DNA from: Chloroflexota bacterium
GTDB taxonomy: Bacteria; Chloroflexota; Anaerolineae; Promineifilales; Promineifilaceae
Reading direction: 5' to 3'
Length of the DNA: 64,000 nt
Assembly: GCA_014584575.1 (NCBI GenBank)
Contig: JACTMP010000074.1
Coordinates: forward strand, 32,518-96,517
Made by a program: the position numbers and the translations under genes. The stretch's first letter is position 1. The number at the start of each line of letters is the position of its first letter. Below are positions 1 through 9,700 of the stretch, in pieces. The notes under the pieces are model-generated. The model was not told where the DNA came from and ran no database searches. It saw nothing but the letters and a program-made list of their open reading frames with translations.

Positions 1-124
1 CCAGCCGCCAGAAGCGCAGCCCGGCCGCCAGCGCCAGGATGAGCAGCAGAATGGTGAGCAGGTGAGCAGGTGAGCAGGTGATAGGGTGATGAGGTGATGA
101 GGTGTTGGGGTGTTGGTCAGACAT
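1..124 (-). CDS. Membrane protein, N-terminal fragment (possibly glycosyltransferase-like)
   Basis: An open frame starts at ATG 124 (minus) and runs off the left edge of the window, giving about 41 residues. A possible ribosome binding site, AAGG, lies a few bases before the ATG. After a polar start rich in Ser, His and Pro comes a hydrophobic stretch (LLTILLLILALAAGL) followed by RFWRL. That pattern is typical of the first membrane helix of polytopic glycosyltransferase-39/PMT-like proteins, but 41 residues cannot prove the family. The polar part is encoded by a period-8 repeat, so the true start could be further in. Confidence 0.45.
   Translation of the reverse strand, partial: MSDQHPNTSSPHHPITCSPAHLLTILLLILALAAGLRFWRL
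52..118. repeat. Imperfect period-8 tandem repeat
   Basis: Successive octamers of the type GGTGAGCA, GGTGATGA and GGTGTTGG follow each other. The array lies inside the start of the fragmentary membrane protein gene and resembles the short-unit arrays found between genes elsewhere in the window. Confidence 0.6.
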
Positions 125-255
125 GATACCTTATTTTTTTACAAATTCGGCGGGTTTTAACTTTTTCCTTCAAACTGGAGCGGTTTCAACTTAGGAAAAA
201 CGCTCCAAACAGTACCTTTCCAAACAAAATAACAGGTCGGTCGAATTTTTCATTT
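125..255. other. Intergenic region left of the insertion sequence
   Basis: AT-rich non-coding sequence between the start of the left-edge membrane protein gene and the left end of the IS630-type element. It would hold the promoter of the left gene, but no convincing -35/-10 pair was identified. Confidence 0.4.
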
Positions 256-273
256 GACTTAGTACAGCTTTGC
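256..273 (+). repeat. IS630 left terminal inverted repeat
   Basis: Matches the complement of 1470-1487 at 17 of 18 positions. It ends two bases before the stop codon of the transposase C-terminal frame. Confidence 0.75.
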
Positions 274-274
274 G

Positions 275-1159
275 TTAATTTATTCCGAGTTTTGATTCTA
301 ACTTTTGCACCGTATACGTCCAATTGATGGGCTTGGGTGCTTGATTTTCGCACTTTATAAAATCGAATATGGCCTCTGCTAACTCGTCACATGAATCGAA
401 GTCGTTTGGTTGCAATAACTTCCGTTGTAAGACGCTGAACCAGATTTCAATTTGGTCTAGCCAGGAAGCGTTAACGGGCAACCAAATCACTTCGATGGTA
501 AAGGGCCAGTTATTGACCTCAGCTTGCCTATCCAGCCACTCCTGTAATTGCTTGGGGGCATGGGTTGTGCCATTGTCCAGAATGAGTTTGACCTTACGTA
601 CACCACGTCGCATAGCTTCAGGAAACAAGGTTTCTAATAGGAAAGTCTGAAAGTCTACAAAGCGCTTACGCTCAAAAGTCTGTCCCCATTTGTTACCATC
701 GGCCACGCTCAAGACGGCGAACAAGTGCAGGAAACCGCGACGATGATAACGGGGGGCGACTAAAACTGGTTTGCCAGGCTGTGCCGGACGTGTTTCCTGT
801 TCGGGTTCTCGTGCTTGAATGGAAGTTTTCTCATCGGCACAGACGACCCAGACGCCACTTGCCAACAGCTCCTTTGCTTGTTCGTATAACTGCAAGACAG
901 GTCGCGCCCACTCCAGAAAGGTTTCCGGGTTCAGGATGTGCTGCCAGGAGTGATAACGCCACGGCTTGAGCTTTTCCGCCGCAAACCAACGGCTGACAGT
1001 GCTGACAGCCATATCGCTGATCAGCCCCAGAGCTATCAGTTGGGCCACGATTGCGGCCAGACTCCACCGACTCAATGCCTTTCCTTTTTCTTGGGGAATG
1101 CTGCAAGCCAACGCGGTGGCTTGTGCGCGAACCTCAGGGGGAAAAACGCCGGGGGGCAC
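275..1159 (-). CDS. IS630-type transposase, catalytic (DDE) part
   Basis: 294 residues from a GTG start. The frame carries the DDE triad of the IS630 family: Asp in CADEKTS, Asp in LILDNGTTHAP, and Glu in LDQIEIWFSVLQ, spaced as in Tc1/mariner-like transposases. The N-terminal 80 residues continue the second helix-turn-helix (TVSRWFAAEKL). It overlaps the upstream frame by 26 nt and lies +1 relative to it. The overlap contains TTTTTCCCCC, a plausible slippery run, so the full transposase could arise by ribosomal frameshifting; a simple frameshift mutation or reinitiation at the GTG are alternatives. The catalytic residues look intact. Confidence 0.85.
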   Translation of the reverse strand: MPPGVFPPEVRAQATALACSIPQEKGKALSRWSLAAIVAQLIALGLISDMAVSTVSRWFAAEKLKPWRYHSWQHILNPETFLEWARPVLQLYEQAKELLASGVWVVCADEKTSIQAREPEQETRPAQPGKPVLVAPRYHRRGFLHLFAVLSVADGNKWGQTFERKRFVDFQTFLLETLFPEAMRRGVRKVKLILDNGTTHAPKQLQEWLDRQAEVNNWPFTIEVIWLPVNASWLDQIEIWFSVLQRKLLQPNDFDSCDELAEAIFDFIKCENQAPKPINWTYTVQKLESKLGIN

Positions 1160-1412
1160 CCGGACGTGGCAGGTCAGCTAAGCTTTTTGTTTCGCTCCAA
1201 CGGTGACGCCATTTACGCACCATGCGGTCACTGCAACCTACCGCATGAGCAATATCCTGATTGCTCCATTCGGGATGTTCATGGGCAGACAAGATAATTT
1301 TGGCTCGCTTCACTTTACCTTGAGGCGCATTGCGCGAGTTGACGAGTTGTCGCATATCGGCTATTTCATTGTCAACGATCTGTATGGGATATTGTGGTTT
1401 GGGTCCACGCAT
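1134..1412 (-). CDS. IS630-type transposase, N-terminal DNA-binding part
   Basis: 92 residues with a helix-turn-helix of the type found at the N-terminus of IS630 transposases (NQDIAHAVGCSDRMVRKWRHRW). It ends in RRFSP and a TGA inside the start of the catalytic frame. Alone it would bind the element ends without catalysing transposition. The two-frame layout is common in IS630 relatives. Confidence 0.8.
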   Translation of the reverse strand: MRGPKPQYPIQIVDNEIADMRQLVNSRNAPQGKVKRAKIILSAHEHPEWSNQDIAHAVGCSDRMVRKWRHRWSETKSLADLPRPGAPRRFSP

Positions 1413-1469
1413 GTTGTGTATCCTCCGACCTTCAAGTATCTCACATTCTTATTCTCGGAACATATTTAT

Positions 1470-1487
1470 GCAAAGCTGTACTTAGTC
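1470..1487 (-). repeat. IS630 right terminal inverted repeat
   Basis: Complement of the left repeat with one mismatch. It sits just beyond the 3' end of the PP2C gene, so the element inserted close to but not inside that gene. Confidence 0.75.
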
Positions 1488-1506
1488 TGACTTTGGAAAC
1501 GCCCTG

Positions 1507-3672
1507 CTATGGCTGAGGGGCAGATGTATCTGTTGGTCTGGCATCAGGCGTATCGGTTGGCGGTGGAGGTGGTGTATCCGTTGGCGGTTCCGGTGTTGCC
1601 GTTGGCGGTTCCGGCGTTGCCGTTGGCGGTTCCGGCGTTGCCGTTGGCGGCTGCGGCGTACTGGTAGGCGGTATGGGGGTATTGGTAGGCGGTTGTGGCG
1701 TGTTCGTAGGCGGTACAGGGGTGTTGGTAGGTGGTTGTGGCGTACTCGTAGGCGGCCGCGGCGTACTGGTGGACGGCCGCGGCGTGTTAGTTGCGGGGGG
1801 TGTATTGGTAGGCGGCGGCGTATTGGTGGCGGTGGTACCGGGAGGCGGTGTGTTTGTCAGGGTTGGCGGCTGGACATTTGTGGCCGTCGCGCCGGGCGGC
1901 GGTGGCGGGGCAGAATTATCCGAGGTCGGGGTCACGGCCGTTGTCGCTGTGGCGGTAACTGTTGGTTCACCCGGACGCGGGGTGGTTGGGCGGCGCGTGT
2001 TGGTGGCCGTAGGAGTGGAAGTATCGGTAGCGGTAGGCACGGCCGTAGCCACCACAATCAACCCCGGCGCTAAATAGGCATATTCACCAATATCAACCGG
2101 CTGAATGGCCGCCACTACCGGGCAGTTTCCAAAACAAATATACTGCCCGGCAACCAGATCATATGGGCTGTCGTCATACGTCAACCGGCAATATCCCTCT
2201 GCCTCCAGGCAGGCGACCATAAAGGTGAAAGGGTCATCCTGATACTGCACGACCATCAGGCCAGGATTTTCCAGCCAGGCCTCATCACCAATCGCGCTCA
2301 CTATCACCACACGGCTTGCTTCCCCTTCCGGCATTTCGACCAATAACAAACCATTTTCCAGCCTGACGCGCGTTTCGTCGCTGTCCTGGACGCCCTGCAC
2401 GGCCGTCAACGTCATTTCCGTCTCCCCATCCAAAAACAACTGCACCTGGGCCGGCAGGATAAGATTAGTGATATTGGGGCGGTCGGCGGCAGCGGTACGG
2501 CCGTTCACCAACGTTAACAGATCACTGGCGGCAAACTGGAGGGTGGCCGGCTCTTTGGCCGGCTGTCTTTCGCCATCACCGATGGCCCACGTCACCCCTT
2601 CCAGGCCGGGTTGCAGCAGCAGGTCAGCGCCAGCCTCCGACACCTCCATTTCCGGCACGGCCGTTGCTGTGGGCACAACCACCACCGGCACATCAGTAGA
2701 CGGCAGCGGCACGGCCGTCGCCTCCGCCACCGTTTGCCGCCCAGACAGCAGGGCAAAAGCGCCCGCCCCAATCGCCAACAGCAGCAACAAAACGGCCGCG
2801 CCAATGATGACACCGCGTGGCATCCCGGCGGCTACCTGGCTGCCCGGCATTTCCAGCACAATGGCGCTCACATTATCATCCGCCTGGCGCGACACCGCCT
2901 TTTTCACCAACGCCTGCGCCGCTTTTTCCGCATGGTTGCGGCTGATAATCTGCACAATCTCGTTTGGCTCCACATAGTGACCGCTGGCCTTATACCGATC
3001 CTTCACCAGCCCATCCGAACAGAGCAGCAGCCGGTCATTGGTTTGCAGCGGGAAACCCTGGCGCGTGCGCGCCTGCCGCTCCTCCTCGTCGCCGTCCGGG
3101 TAAATGCCCAGGTCTACTTCCAGCCGCTCGCCGTAACCAATGGAGCGCACCAGCGCCTCGCCTTTAGGATGTGCCGCCGCATCCTCGACCGAAAGATGCC
3201 CCAGGCGCACCATTTCCCGCGCCCAGGTGTGGTCAACGGTGATTTGTTGGGCACGGCCGTCGCGCACCAGATACGCCCGGCTATCCCCCACATTTGCCAG
3301 ATACAGTTTGTTGTTATGGATGGCCGCCAGGGTAGCCGTTGTGCCCATGCCCTCTTTGCTTTTGTCCGCTTTGGCGGCGCGGTAAACGGCTTCATTGGCC
3401 TGCTTCAGCGCATAGGCCAGCAGTTGTGGAATCTGCTCCGCGTTTTCCACGGCCGCTTTTGCCATTTCGTTAAAGACGGTTTCAATCGCCAGTTGCGAGG
3501 CCACTTCGCCGCAGTTGTTGCCACCAATGCCATCGGCCACCATGGCCACCAACAAGGGCAAACCCAACGCCGTGCGCAACGGCCGTACTTCAATGTTATC
3601 TTCCATGTTGGGCCGTCCGCCCTGGTCTTGCATCTGGCCGATGAGCATCTGGCCGTTTGTTTGCGCTGTCAT
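1507..3672 (-). CDS. Membrane-anchored PP2C-family Ser/Thr phosphatase
   Basis: 721 residues. The N-terminal ~275 residues form a complete PPM/PP2C phosphatase with its metal-binding motifs: RPNMEDN, VADGIGG, GTTATLA, NVGDSRAYL, LLCSDGL and ADDNVSAIV. One membrane helix (about 285-308) follows, then a region of unknown fold, and a C-terminal tail of some 170 residues built of repeated PPTNTP/PPTATP units, expected outside the cell. It should remove phosphate from Ser/Thr residues modified by the neighbouring kinases, like PstP or PppA. It is the last gene of the minus-strand operon that starts with WXG100 and EccC, directly after the pseudokinase gene. GGAGACGGG before the ATG may serve as ribosome binding site. 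Confidence 0.9.
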   Translation of the reverse strand: MTAQTNGQMLIGQMQDQGGRPNMEDNIEVRPLRTALGLPLLVAMVADGIGGNNCGEVASQLAIETVFNEMAKAAVENAEQIPQLLAYALKQANEAVYRAAKADKSKEGMGTTATLAAIHNNKLYLANVGDSRAYLVRDGRAQQITVDHTWAREMVRLGHLSVEDAAAHPKGEALVRSIGYGERLEVDLGIYPDGDEEERQARTRQGFPLQTNDRLLLCSDGLVKDRYKASGHYVEPNEIVQIISRNHAEKAAQALVKKAVSRQADDNVSAIVLEMPGSQVAAGMPRGVIIGAAVLLLLLAIGAGAFALLSGRQTVAEATAVPLPSTDVPVVVVPTATAVPEMEVSEAGADLLLQPGLEGVTWAIGDGERQPAKEPATLQFAASDLLTLVNGRTAAADRPNITNLILPAQVQLFLDGETEMTLTAVQGVQDSDETRVRLENGLLLVEMPEGEASRVVIVSAIGDEAWLENPGLMVVQYQDDPFTFMVACLEAEGYCRLTYDDSPYDLVAGQYICFGNCPVVAAIQPVDIGEYAYLAPGLIVVATAVPTATDTSTPTATNTRRPTTPRPGEPTVTATATTAVTPTSDNSAPPPPPGATATNVQPPTLTNTPPPGTTATNTPPPTNTPPATNTPRPSTSTPRPPTSTPQPPTNTPVPPTNTPQPPTNTPIPPTSTPQPPTATPEPPTATPEPPTATPEPPTDTPPPPPTDTPDARPTDTSAPQP

Positions 3673-3699
3673 TCCCGTCTCCGCAACAATTGATAATTT

Positions 3700-3721
3700 A
3701 CAATTCTCAATTGAGAATTGT
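3700..3721. repeat. Perfect 22-bp palindrome
   Basis: ACAATTCTCAA and its exact complement abut, overlapping the stop codon of the pseudokinase gene. The core CAATTCTCAATT matches the terminal repeats of the MITE-like elements at 23767 and 56440, so this may be a remnant of that family or a small transcript hairpin. Confidence 0.7.
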
Positions 3722-6663
3722 CAATTTCCATAGGTATTCAAGATCGCCTGCACCGCCGGTAAATGGGTGTCCAGGTTGGTGGAACTGTTAAACAAAACAA
3801 AGATGGAAGGCACACCCATATCGGCTATCGAATCGGTCACATCACCGGAAATGTTCTGGCCGATGTCCGCCTGAATGGGCGAATAGCCATCTACAGCCCC
3901 GGCATACAAATCGGCCAGGGCGCGGGAAGCGGCCGTTTGCGCCTGGGCGCACCGCCCCGGCGACACTTTCCCGGCATTGGCCGCCGTAGCTGGCGTATTC
4001 CAAAACACGGCCGCCACCGGCTGGATCAGGCTGATAAACTCAGAAAGCGCCGCCGACTCTGGCTCAGAAAGGGGGGACGGCCCGCTACGGCCGTCATCCA
4101 GCGACTCCCAACTACACGCCCAATTCCGGTTCAAATCTACCCCATTGGCGTTCAGGCGACCGCCGCTTACCCCGGCGCTATCCGGGTTCCATTCGGGCAC
4201 AATGTAGACGGTGACGGTGGGCGGTATCAATTCCGGGCTGGCCGCCAGGCGCACCCGCAGCGACTCCGCCAGGGCAATGGAATCCGGCGAAAATCCGGCG
4301 TATAGGCCGCCCACAAACAAGATGCGATTAGCCCCCTCCCCAATCTTCCAGGCCACAATATCTTCCCCATTCACCGATTTGCCAATCACCAGCCGTTCCG
4401 CACCGGCAGGCGGTGAGGTAGGGGCAATGACAACCGGTTCCGGAGTGTCAGCCGCTGCCAGCACGGTCGGCGTAGGTGGAGATTCAATGGTCACGGTGGC
4501 GGTGGGCACGGCCGTGCCCACCACCGCCACCTCTGGCCCTAACTCACATGCAGCTTCCAGGTCGCCATCGCGGAAAAAACCGGTACAGGGATCGGCATAA
4601 TCCTGCCCACCGGTGTAACTGAGGAATAACACAATAAACAGCAGCGGCAGCAAAATCGCCAACAGCAGCCAGATAGAGAGGATGGGCGGCACAATCAGGC
4701 GGCCCACCTGGGGCGCAGTCACCGCCCCACCCGCCACCCGCAGTTCAAAGGGAATCAGGCGCGACCGCAAGAAAAACGGCCGTTTACGCGCCCGCCCGAT
4801 CAACCGCATCGTATGCGCCTCGCCGGGCATACTCTCCACCTCGGTCGGTGACAGTTCAAACACAATTTCGTTATCTACATCAGACACGCTGGCAGCCAAA
4901 CGGTTACGGCCGTTGCCCTCATTCACCAGCTTCACCTCGCCCGCCTTGCCGTGGCGCAGCGCCGCCGGTTGCATCTCCGCAAAAAACTGGCTAAAGGGGT
5001 GAATGGTGAGTTGGCCGTTGGTCACGGCCGTTTCCGACCCCTTGTCCGCCCGCGCTTCCATCTTGAACTGGTGCAGCCCGGCGGTGGCGCTGTGATGGCG
5101 CGGCGGCTGAATGGTAAAGGGCACCACCACTTTTTGCTGCGGCGACAAATGAATCAGCCCCGGCTCCACCGCCGCCCACTGCGGCGGAATACCCATCGCC
5201 CCCAACGTCACGCTCAAGGCGCGGCCCGTCTGGTTTTCAATTTCCAACACCGCCTGCGCGGGCAGCCCGGCATGGGTCGCCAACTGCGTGGGCTGCATAC
5301 TCATGTACAGCCGCCCCGTGTCCACCACCGGCTGCGCCGTGGCCGCCTCCGGCGCTTTTTGCGCCAGACCCGATTTCCATTCCAACGCATACTCGCCCAT
5401 CTTCACCTGCTGCCCCGGTTTCCACGGCTCCGGCATATCGGCCAATAACTGGCTGCCTTCCAGGTATGTGCCGTTCAGGCTGCCCATGTCAATCACATTC
5501 CAACCGGTGTCGGTGCGTTCCAGGCGGGCATGTTTGGCCGCCACCCCCTCGCCCGTCAGCACCAGGTCATTGTCTCGCTGCAAGCCAATGGTGATCAGCC
5601 ATTTGTGCAGCAAGAAGGTCTGTGGTTCCAGGCGCGGATGGCGGATGATGAGATAGTCGGCGTCAGAAGAGGAGGCAGGCACAGGCGCAGGCACAGCCAC
5701 AGGCGAAGGGGCAACCGGCGCGGCTACGGCCGCAGCCGCCGCCATAGCCGCCACAGGCGCCACTGCTGGCGCTGGTTGTGCCGGTGCAGGGGGGGCTGCC
5801 GGTTGAGGTGGTGGGGGTGACATGGGGGCGGGCGCAACCCCATCCGCCGGCAGCTTGTCTACCTCCCGGCGCAAAAACAGCAGGAATTCCTCCATGGAGC
5901 GGTAGCGTTCGGCCGTGTTGCGGGCCATTGCTTTGAGGATGATCGCTTCCAGCACGGTGGGAATTTCGGGGCGCAATGAGCGGGGCGCAGGCGGCGCGCC
6001 CCCGGCCAACACGTCACGGGCCGATTGCGGCTGGAAGGGCAAGTGGCCGGTGCAAACGTGGTAAAGCATGATACCGAGGGTGTATACATCGGAACGGCCG
6101 TTCGGCCGTTTGCCATCACACTGCTCCGGCGAAAGATACGGCAGCAGCGTGGGCGCTGGTTCACCAGGTACCAGGCTGGCCTGCTGAAAATCACTGAGCA
6201 TGGGCCGCCAGGGTAACTCACCGCCCTGTGGTGGCAGCAGCACATTAAACGGCTGCAAACCGCCATGAATCACCCCTTGCCGGTGCGCATACACCAGCGC
6301 ATCGGCCACCATTTGCACCGCCCTGGCCCCCAATCGCAATGGTAACGGCGCGCCACCCGCTAACAAATGGCCCAGCGTTTGACCGTGTATCCATTCTGAA
6401 GCCACAAACAACTGCCGGTCTGCCTCGCCAATCTGGTACACACGCACAATGCCCGGATGCTGCAAGACGGTGATACTGGCGGCGCTGCTTAACAGTTTTT
6501 CGCGGAAAGCAGGCTGGCTCGCCAGATGGGGATGAATCACCTTCAGCGCCACGGTCTGCGCATGTTTTTCATCCCTGGCGCGGAAAACCTGACCGGCACT
6601 GCCCGACCCGACGCTTTCTTCAATGAGGTAGTCACCCACTCGTTTGCCAATCAACTCTTGCAT
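3721..6663 (-). CDS. Pseudokinase-FHA membrane protein with degenerate M14 peptidase domain
   Basis: 980 residues. Residues ~8-270 are a PknB-like kinase fold with the glycine loop (G19, G21, G24) and Lys41, but HRDxKxxN reads HGGLQPFN (Asp to Gly135, Lys to Gln137), DFG reads DFQ (158-160), and the helix-C Glu position is Ser60; it is almost certainly catalytically dead. A Pro/Ala linker leads to an FHA-like domain (~335-432, SLNGTYLEG), beta-sandwich repeats (~450-665) and a membrane helix (~668-690). The C-terminus (~760-980) resembles M14 carboxypeptidases and keeps the NGVDLNRNW substrate motif, but HxxE reads YAGF and the other zinc and catalytic positions are also replaced. It probably works as a scaffold or sensor. 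It lies between a kinase-FHA gene and the phosphatase gene. Confidence 0.85.
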   Translation of the reverse strand: MQELIGKRVGDYLIEESVGSGSAGQVFRARDEKHAQTVALKVIHPHLASQPAFREKLLSSAASITVLQHPGIVRVYQIGEADRQLFVASEWIHGQTLGHLLAGGAPLPLRLGARAVQMVADALVYAHRQGVIHGGLQPFNVLLPPQGGELPWRPMLSDFQQASLVPGEPAPTLLPYLSPEQCDGKRPNGRSDVYTLGIMLYHVCTGHLPFQPQSARDVLAGGAPPAPRSLRPEIPTVLEAIILKAMARNTAERYRSMEEFLLFLRREVDKLPADGVAPAPMSPPPPQPAAPPAPAQPAPAVAPVAAMAAAAAVAAPVAPSPVAVPAPVPASSSDADYLIIRHPRLEPQTFLLHKWLITIGLQRDNDLVLTGEGVAAKHARLERTDTGWNVIDMGSLNGTYLEGSQLLADMPEPWKPGQQVKMGEYALEWKSGLAQKAPEAATAQPVVDTGRLYMSMQPTQLATHAGLPAQAVLEIENQTGRALSVTLGAMGIPPQWAAVEPGLIHLSPQQKVVVPFTIQPPRHHSATAGLHQFKMEARADKGSETAVTNGQLTIHPFSQFFAEMQPAALRHGKAGEVKLVNEGNGRNRLAASVSDVDNEIVFELSPTEVESMPGEAHTMRLIGRARKRPFFLRSRLIPFELRVAGGAVTAPQVGRLIVPPILSIWLLLAILLPLLFIVLFLSYTGGQDYADPCTGFFRDGDLEAACELGPEVAVVGTAVPTATVTIESPPTPTVLAAADTPEPVVIAPTSPPAGAERLVIGKSVNGEDIVAWKIGEGANRILFVGGLYAGFSPDSIALAESLRVRLAASPELIPPTVTVYIVPEWNPDSAGVSGGRLNANGVDLNRNWACSWESLDDGRSGPSPLSEPESAALSEFISLIQPVAAVFWNTPATAANAGKVSPGRCAQAQTAASRALADLYAGAVDGYSPIQADIGQNISGDVTDSIADMGVPSIFVLFNSSTNLDTHLPAVQAILNTYGN

Positions 6664-6675
6664 GGAGCAAATTCC

Positions 6676-6743
6676 TGTTGGTAATTGGGTAATTGAGTAA
6701 CTGGGTAATCACGCAATTACGTAAATGTGCAGTTACTCAATTG
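6676..6743. repeat. Intergenic short-unit repeat/hairpin (GGTAATT type)
   Basis: Tandem octamers like GGGTAATT and GAGTAACT on one side are followed by the complementary series, so the transcript of the gap can fold back. The same family occurs at 45199 and 45958. Confidence 0.65.
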
Positions 6744-9700
6744 CTAGTTTTCATGCGCTCCCGGCATGGAAGCGCGGCAGTTGTGCCGTAGATCATTGGG
6801 CTGATAGACCAGGTCAGGTGGCGCTTCCCCTACCTTTTGCAGTGTAAAGTGGTCTAAAAACCAGCCGTTGTTATTGGTGACATAGTTGTTACGGAACATG
6901 GCATACAAGATCACGTTTTGTGAGTCCGGCACAATAAACTCCACGAATCGAGAACTCACCTGCCCGATGGGCACCGGCTGCCAATCTAAATGCTGGTACA
7001 GTCCGTTTTCCACGCACAGATGTAGGTCCGCATAACCTTCTGGCGCCCATTCTTTTTGACCAGCCGGACTATATCCCCAGACGGTATCGGCAAAGAAGTC
7101 TATGGTGAAACGGTAGATACCGGGGCCAAGCGGCATGTTTTTGAACAGGGCAAAACGGATAGGCGCGCCGCCTTTGAACACCTTCATAATCTTGTCACGA
7201 TGGAAAAGCTCACAAACGGCGTCATTGGATGGGTCATCATCGGTACATTCGTTCAGGTTAAATCGTTCCTGGGGCTGCATTTCCGGGTAGAAATAAAGCA
7301 GGTCGGGGTTATTGTCTACCGGCCAATTATCGTCGGTCATAAACTGCCAGCCAAGTGGCACCAGCAGCTCATCGCCATGGGAACTATCGCCGGTCGAACG
7401 GACGACAAAGGGGTAGGTACCGCTCTCAAAGGAGTCGTTATCAGATAACAGGTTGACTTCCGGGGTGGGTGTGGGTGTGGGCCAACTGCCGGAGTCGGGG
7501 TCAATACAATCATTCAGGCCGTCGCCGTCGGAATCAGCCTGCGCGGGATTGGTGTACTGGCCGCGAGCGGGTTCGCACTGCGGTGGGGGGTTGGGATTCC
7601 CGCGAACCTCTTCACCGTCTAGCAAACCGTCATTATCGGTGTCTGGGTTCAGTGGGTCGGTGTTTAGCAGCCTGACGCCATCACTATTGATCTCTTCCCC
7701 ATCTTTTAGGCCATCTTCGTCGGTATCAGCTTTGTTAGGGTTGGTGCCAAATTCGGCTTCTTTGGCGTTGCTCAGGCCGTCGTTGTCGTTGTCTTGCAAG
7801 CCGTAGTTGATGGTGGCAGCGGCCGTAGCCGTCTCGGCATTCACACGCACAACTTCCGCCGTCGCCGTGGCCTCCGCGGCGGCGATATTAATCACGGCCG
7901 TCTGCGTGCCAATCACCACCGCCGCCCGCGCCGTGGCCGTGCTAGAGATGGAAACAATGGCCCGGCTCTTGATGCCGTTTACCGAAATCATGCCAAACGG
8001 GATGGAAATACCAAAAATGGCGAGCAACATGAGCACGATCCATTTGGGAAAGCGGGGCGACACTTCTAGCTGCCCGGCCTGGGTTTTTGGTTCGCCGGTG
8101 GCGGGCAAGACCTGAAATTGGAAGGGGTGAGATTTTTTGCTGGATCCGTAATACGGCCGTACCGCCGGCCGCACCTTCACATTCACCCGCTCCTCCTGGC
8201 CGGGCGGCACCGTCACCCGCTGCGCCATCTGGCTAAAGAGCACGGCTTCATTGCTGTCTTGGGCCAGCACCGTATACCGCTCCTCCGTATTGCCCGTATT
8301 CTGGATAATGACCTGGGTGCTGCCGCTGTTTTTCACGCGCACCGGGTTCAGGCTGGCAGCAAAACGGGGCGCCGGTTCCACCAGTAAATTGCCAAAGGCG
8401 TGCCCCTCGATGCGCTGATCCGACGAGGAGCGCAAAATCAGGCGGTAGGGGTACGTCTGGGCGCGGGTGCCTTCCTGCGGTGCGTGAATGGTAAAACGGA
8501 AGGTCGTTTCCTTGTTGGGCATCAATTGCACGCTGGATTCGGCCATGCGCACCCAATCGCGTGGCAGCCCTTCCAGTTCCACCGAAAAATGATCCACCCG
8601 CACCGACTCGTTATACATGGTCGCCTGCACCACCGTTTGCGCCCCCGGTTTCAGGCTGATGGTCAGTGGTTCCAGGCGGATACTGCTCAGGTGGGTCAGT
8701 TCCGGCGTGGCAGCAAACGAGGACTGGCGCGCCGATGGCGGCGGCGGGGCCGGTTGGATGATGACGGGGCGGTCGGCCGGCGGTGGCGGTTGGAATCCGG
8801 CGGCTGCGGCGGCGGCTACGGCGGGGACCACTTTGGCAGCAGCCGGAGCAATAGCCGTTTGCCAGACCAGCGTAAACGGCCCTATGGACAGCTTTTCCCC
8901 CACCGGCCAGGAAGTAACCACATTGGGCATCAATTCCACGCCTGCCAGAAAGGTACCGTTGGTGCTTTGCAAATCCACCACCTGCCAGCCCGTGCCACCC
9001 TTTTCCAGGCGGGCATGGCGTGAGGAGACAGAGCTTTCATTGAGCACAATGTCATTGGCATTGGTACGGCCGATGGTCAGCGCAGGCTTGAGCAATGTGT
9101 AGCTCTGGTCTCTTTCCCCTTCGCGGCTGATGACAAGTTGGTCGGGCGGCGGGGGTGGCGCGGCAGCAGGAGATGGGGCGGGGGCTGGCGTTGCGACCAC
9201 AGGAATGGGCAGCGGCGTTTCCGGCAAGGCGGCCATTTGGGTCATGTCCTGGTTTTGCCAGCTTTGCCGGGCGGCGCGCAGGGCGGCGGCCATATCTGCG
9301 CCACTCTGGAAACGCTGCGCCGGCTCTTTGGCCATCGCCTGGCTGATGATGTCAGAAACGGTGGCGGGCACCTCCGGCCGAATCTGGTGCGGCGGTGTTG
9401 GTTGGCCGCCACGATGTTGTTTGAAGGCCTCATCCACCGTGCGAATGTCATAGGGCAACTGCCCGGTGACAAGTTCATACAACACAATGCCCAGGGAATA
9501 GAGGTCGGTACGGCCGTCTGGCTTTTTCCCTTCTAGCTGCTCCGGCGAAATATACGGCAGTGTGCCCAAGAGCAGCGACGCTTCCGTTTGCAGCAGCCCG
9601 CCCTCCTTCAGTTTTACCAGACCAAAATCCGTCACCACCGCCCGCAAACGTGGCTCACCGGCGCGGTCGGGCTGCTCCAACTCCTTCAATAACACATTGT

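Larger units (their letters stand above)
256..1487 (-). mobile_element. IS630-family insertion sequence
   Basis: An element of about 1.2 kb is bounded by inverted repeats of 18 bp with one mismatch: GACTTAGTACAGCTTTGC at 256-273 and the complement of GACTAAGTACAGCTTTGC at 1470-1487. It carries two overlapping minus-strand frames that together make an IS630/Tc1-mariner-type DDE transposase. The exact ends are uncertain because the TA target duplication typical of the family is ambiguous here. The element contains none of the ACGGCCGT octamers that pervade the surrounding genes, which fits recent arrival. Confidence 0.85.

Noticed and set aside
2611..3693. Long plus-strand frame opposite the PP2C gene
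   Set aside because: Its translation is His/Arg/Gln-rich without any domain and mirrors the well-supported phosphatase frame; a shadow of GC-rich coding.
7640..7810. Thrombospondin-type Asp-rich repeats as an EF-hand calcium protein of separate origin
   Set aside because: They are in frame within the kinase-FHA protein and form its ectodomain; no separate gene start exists.
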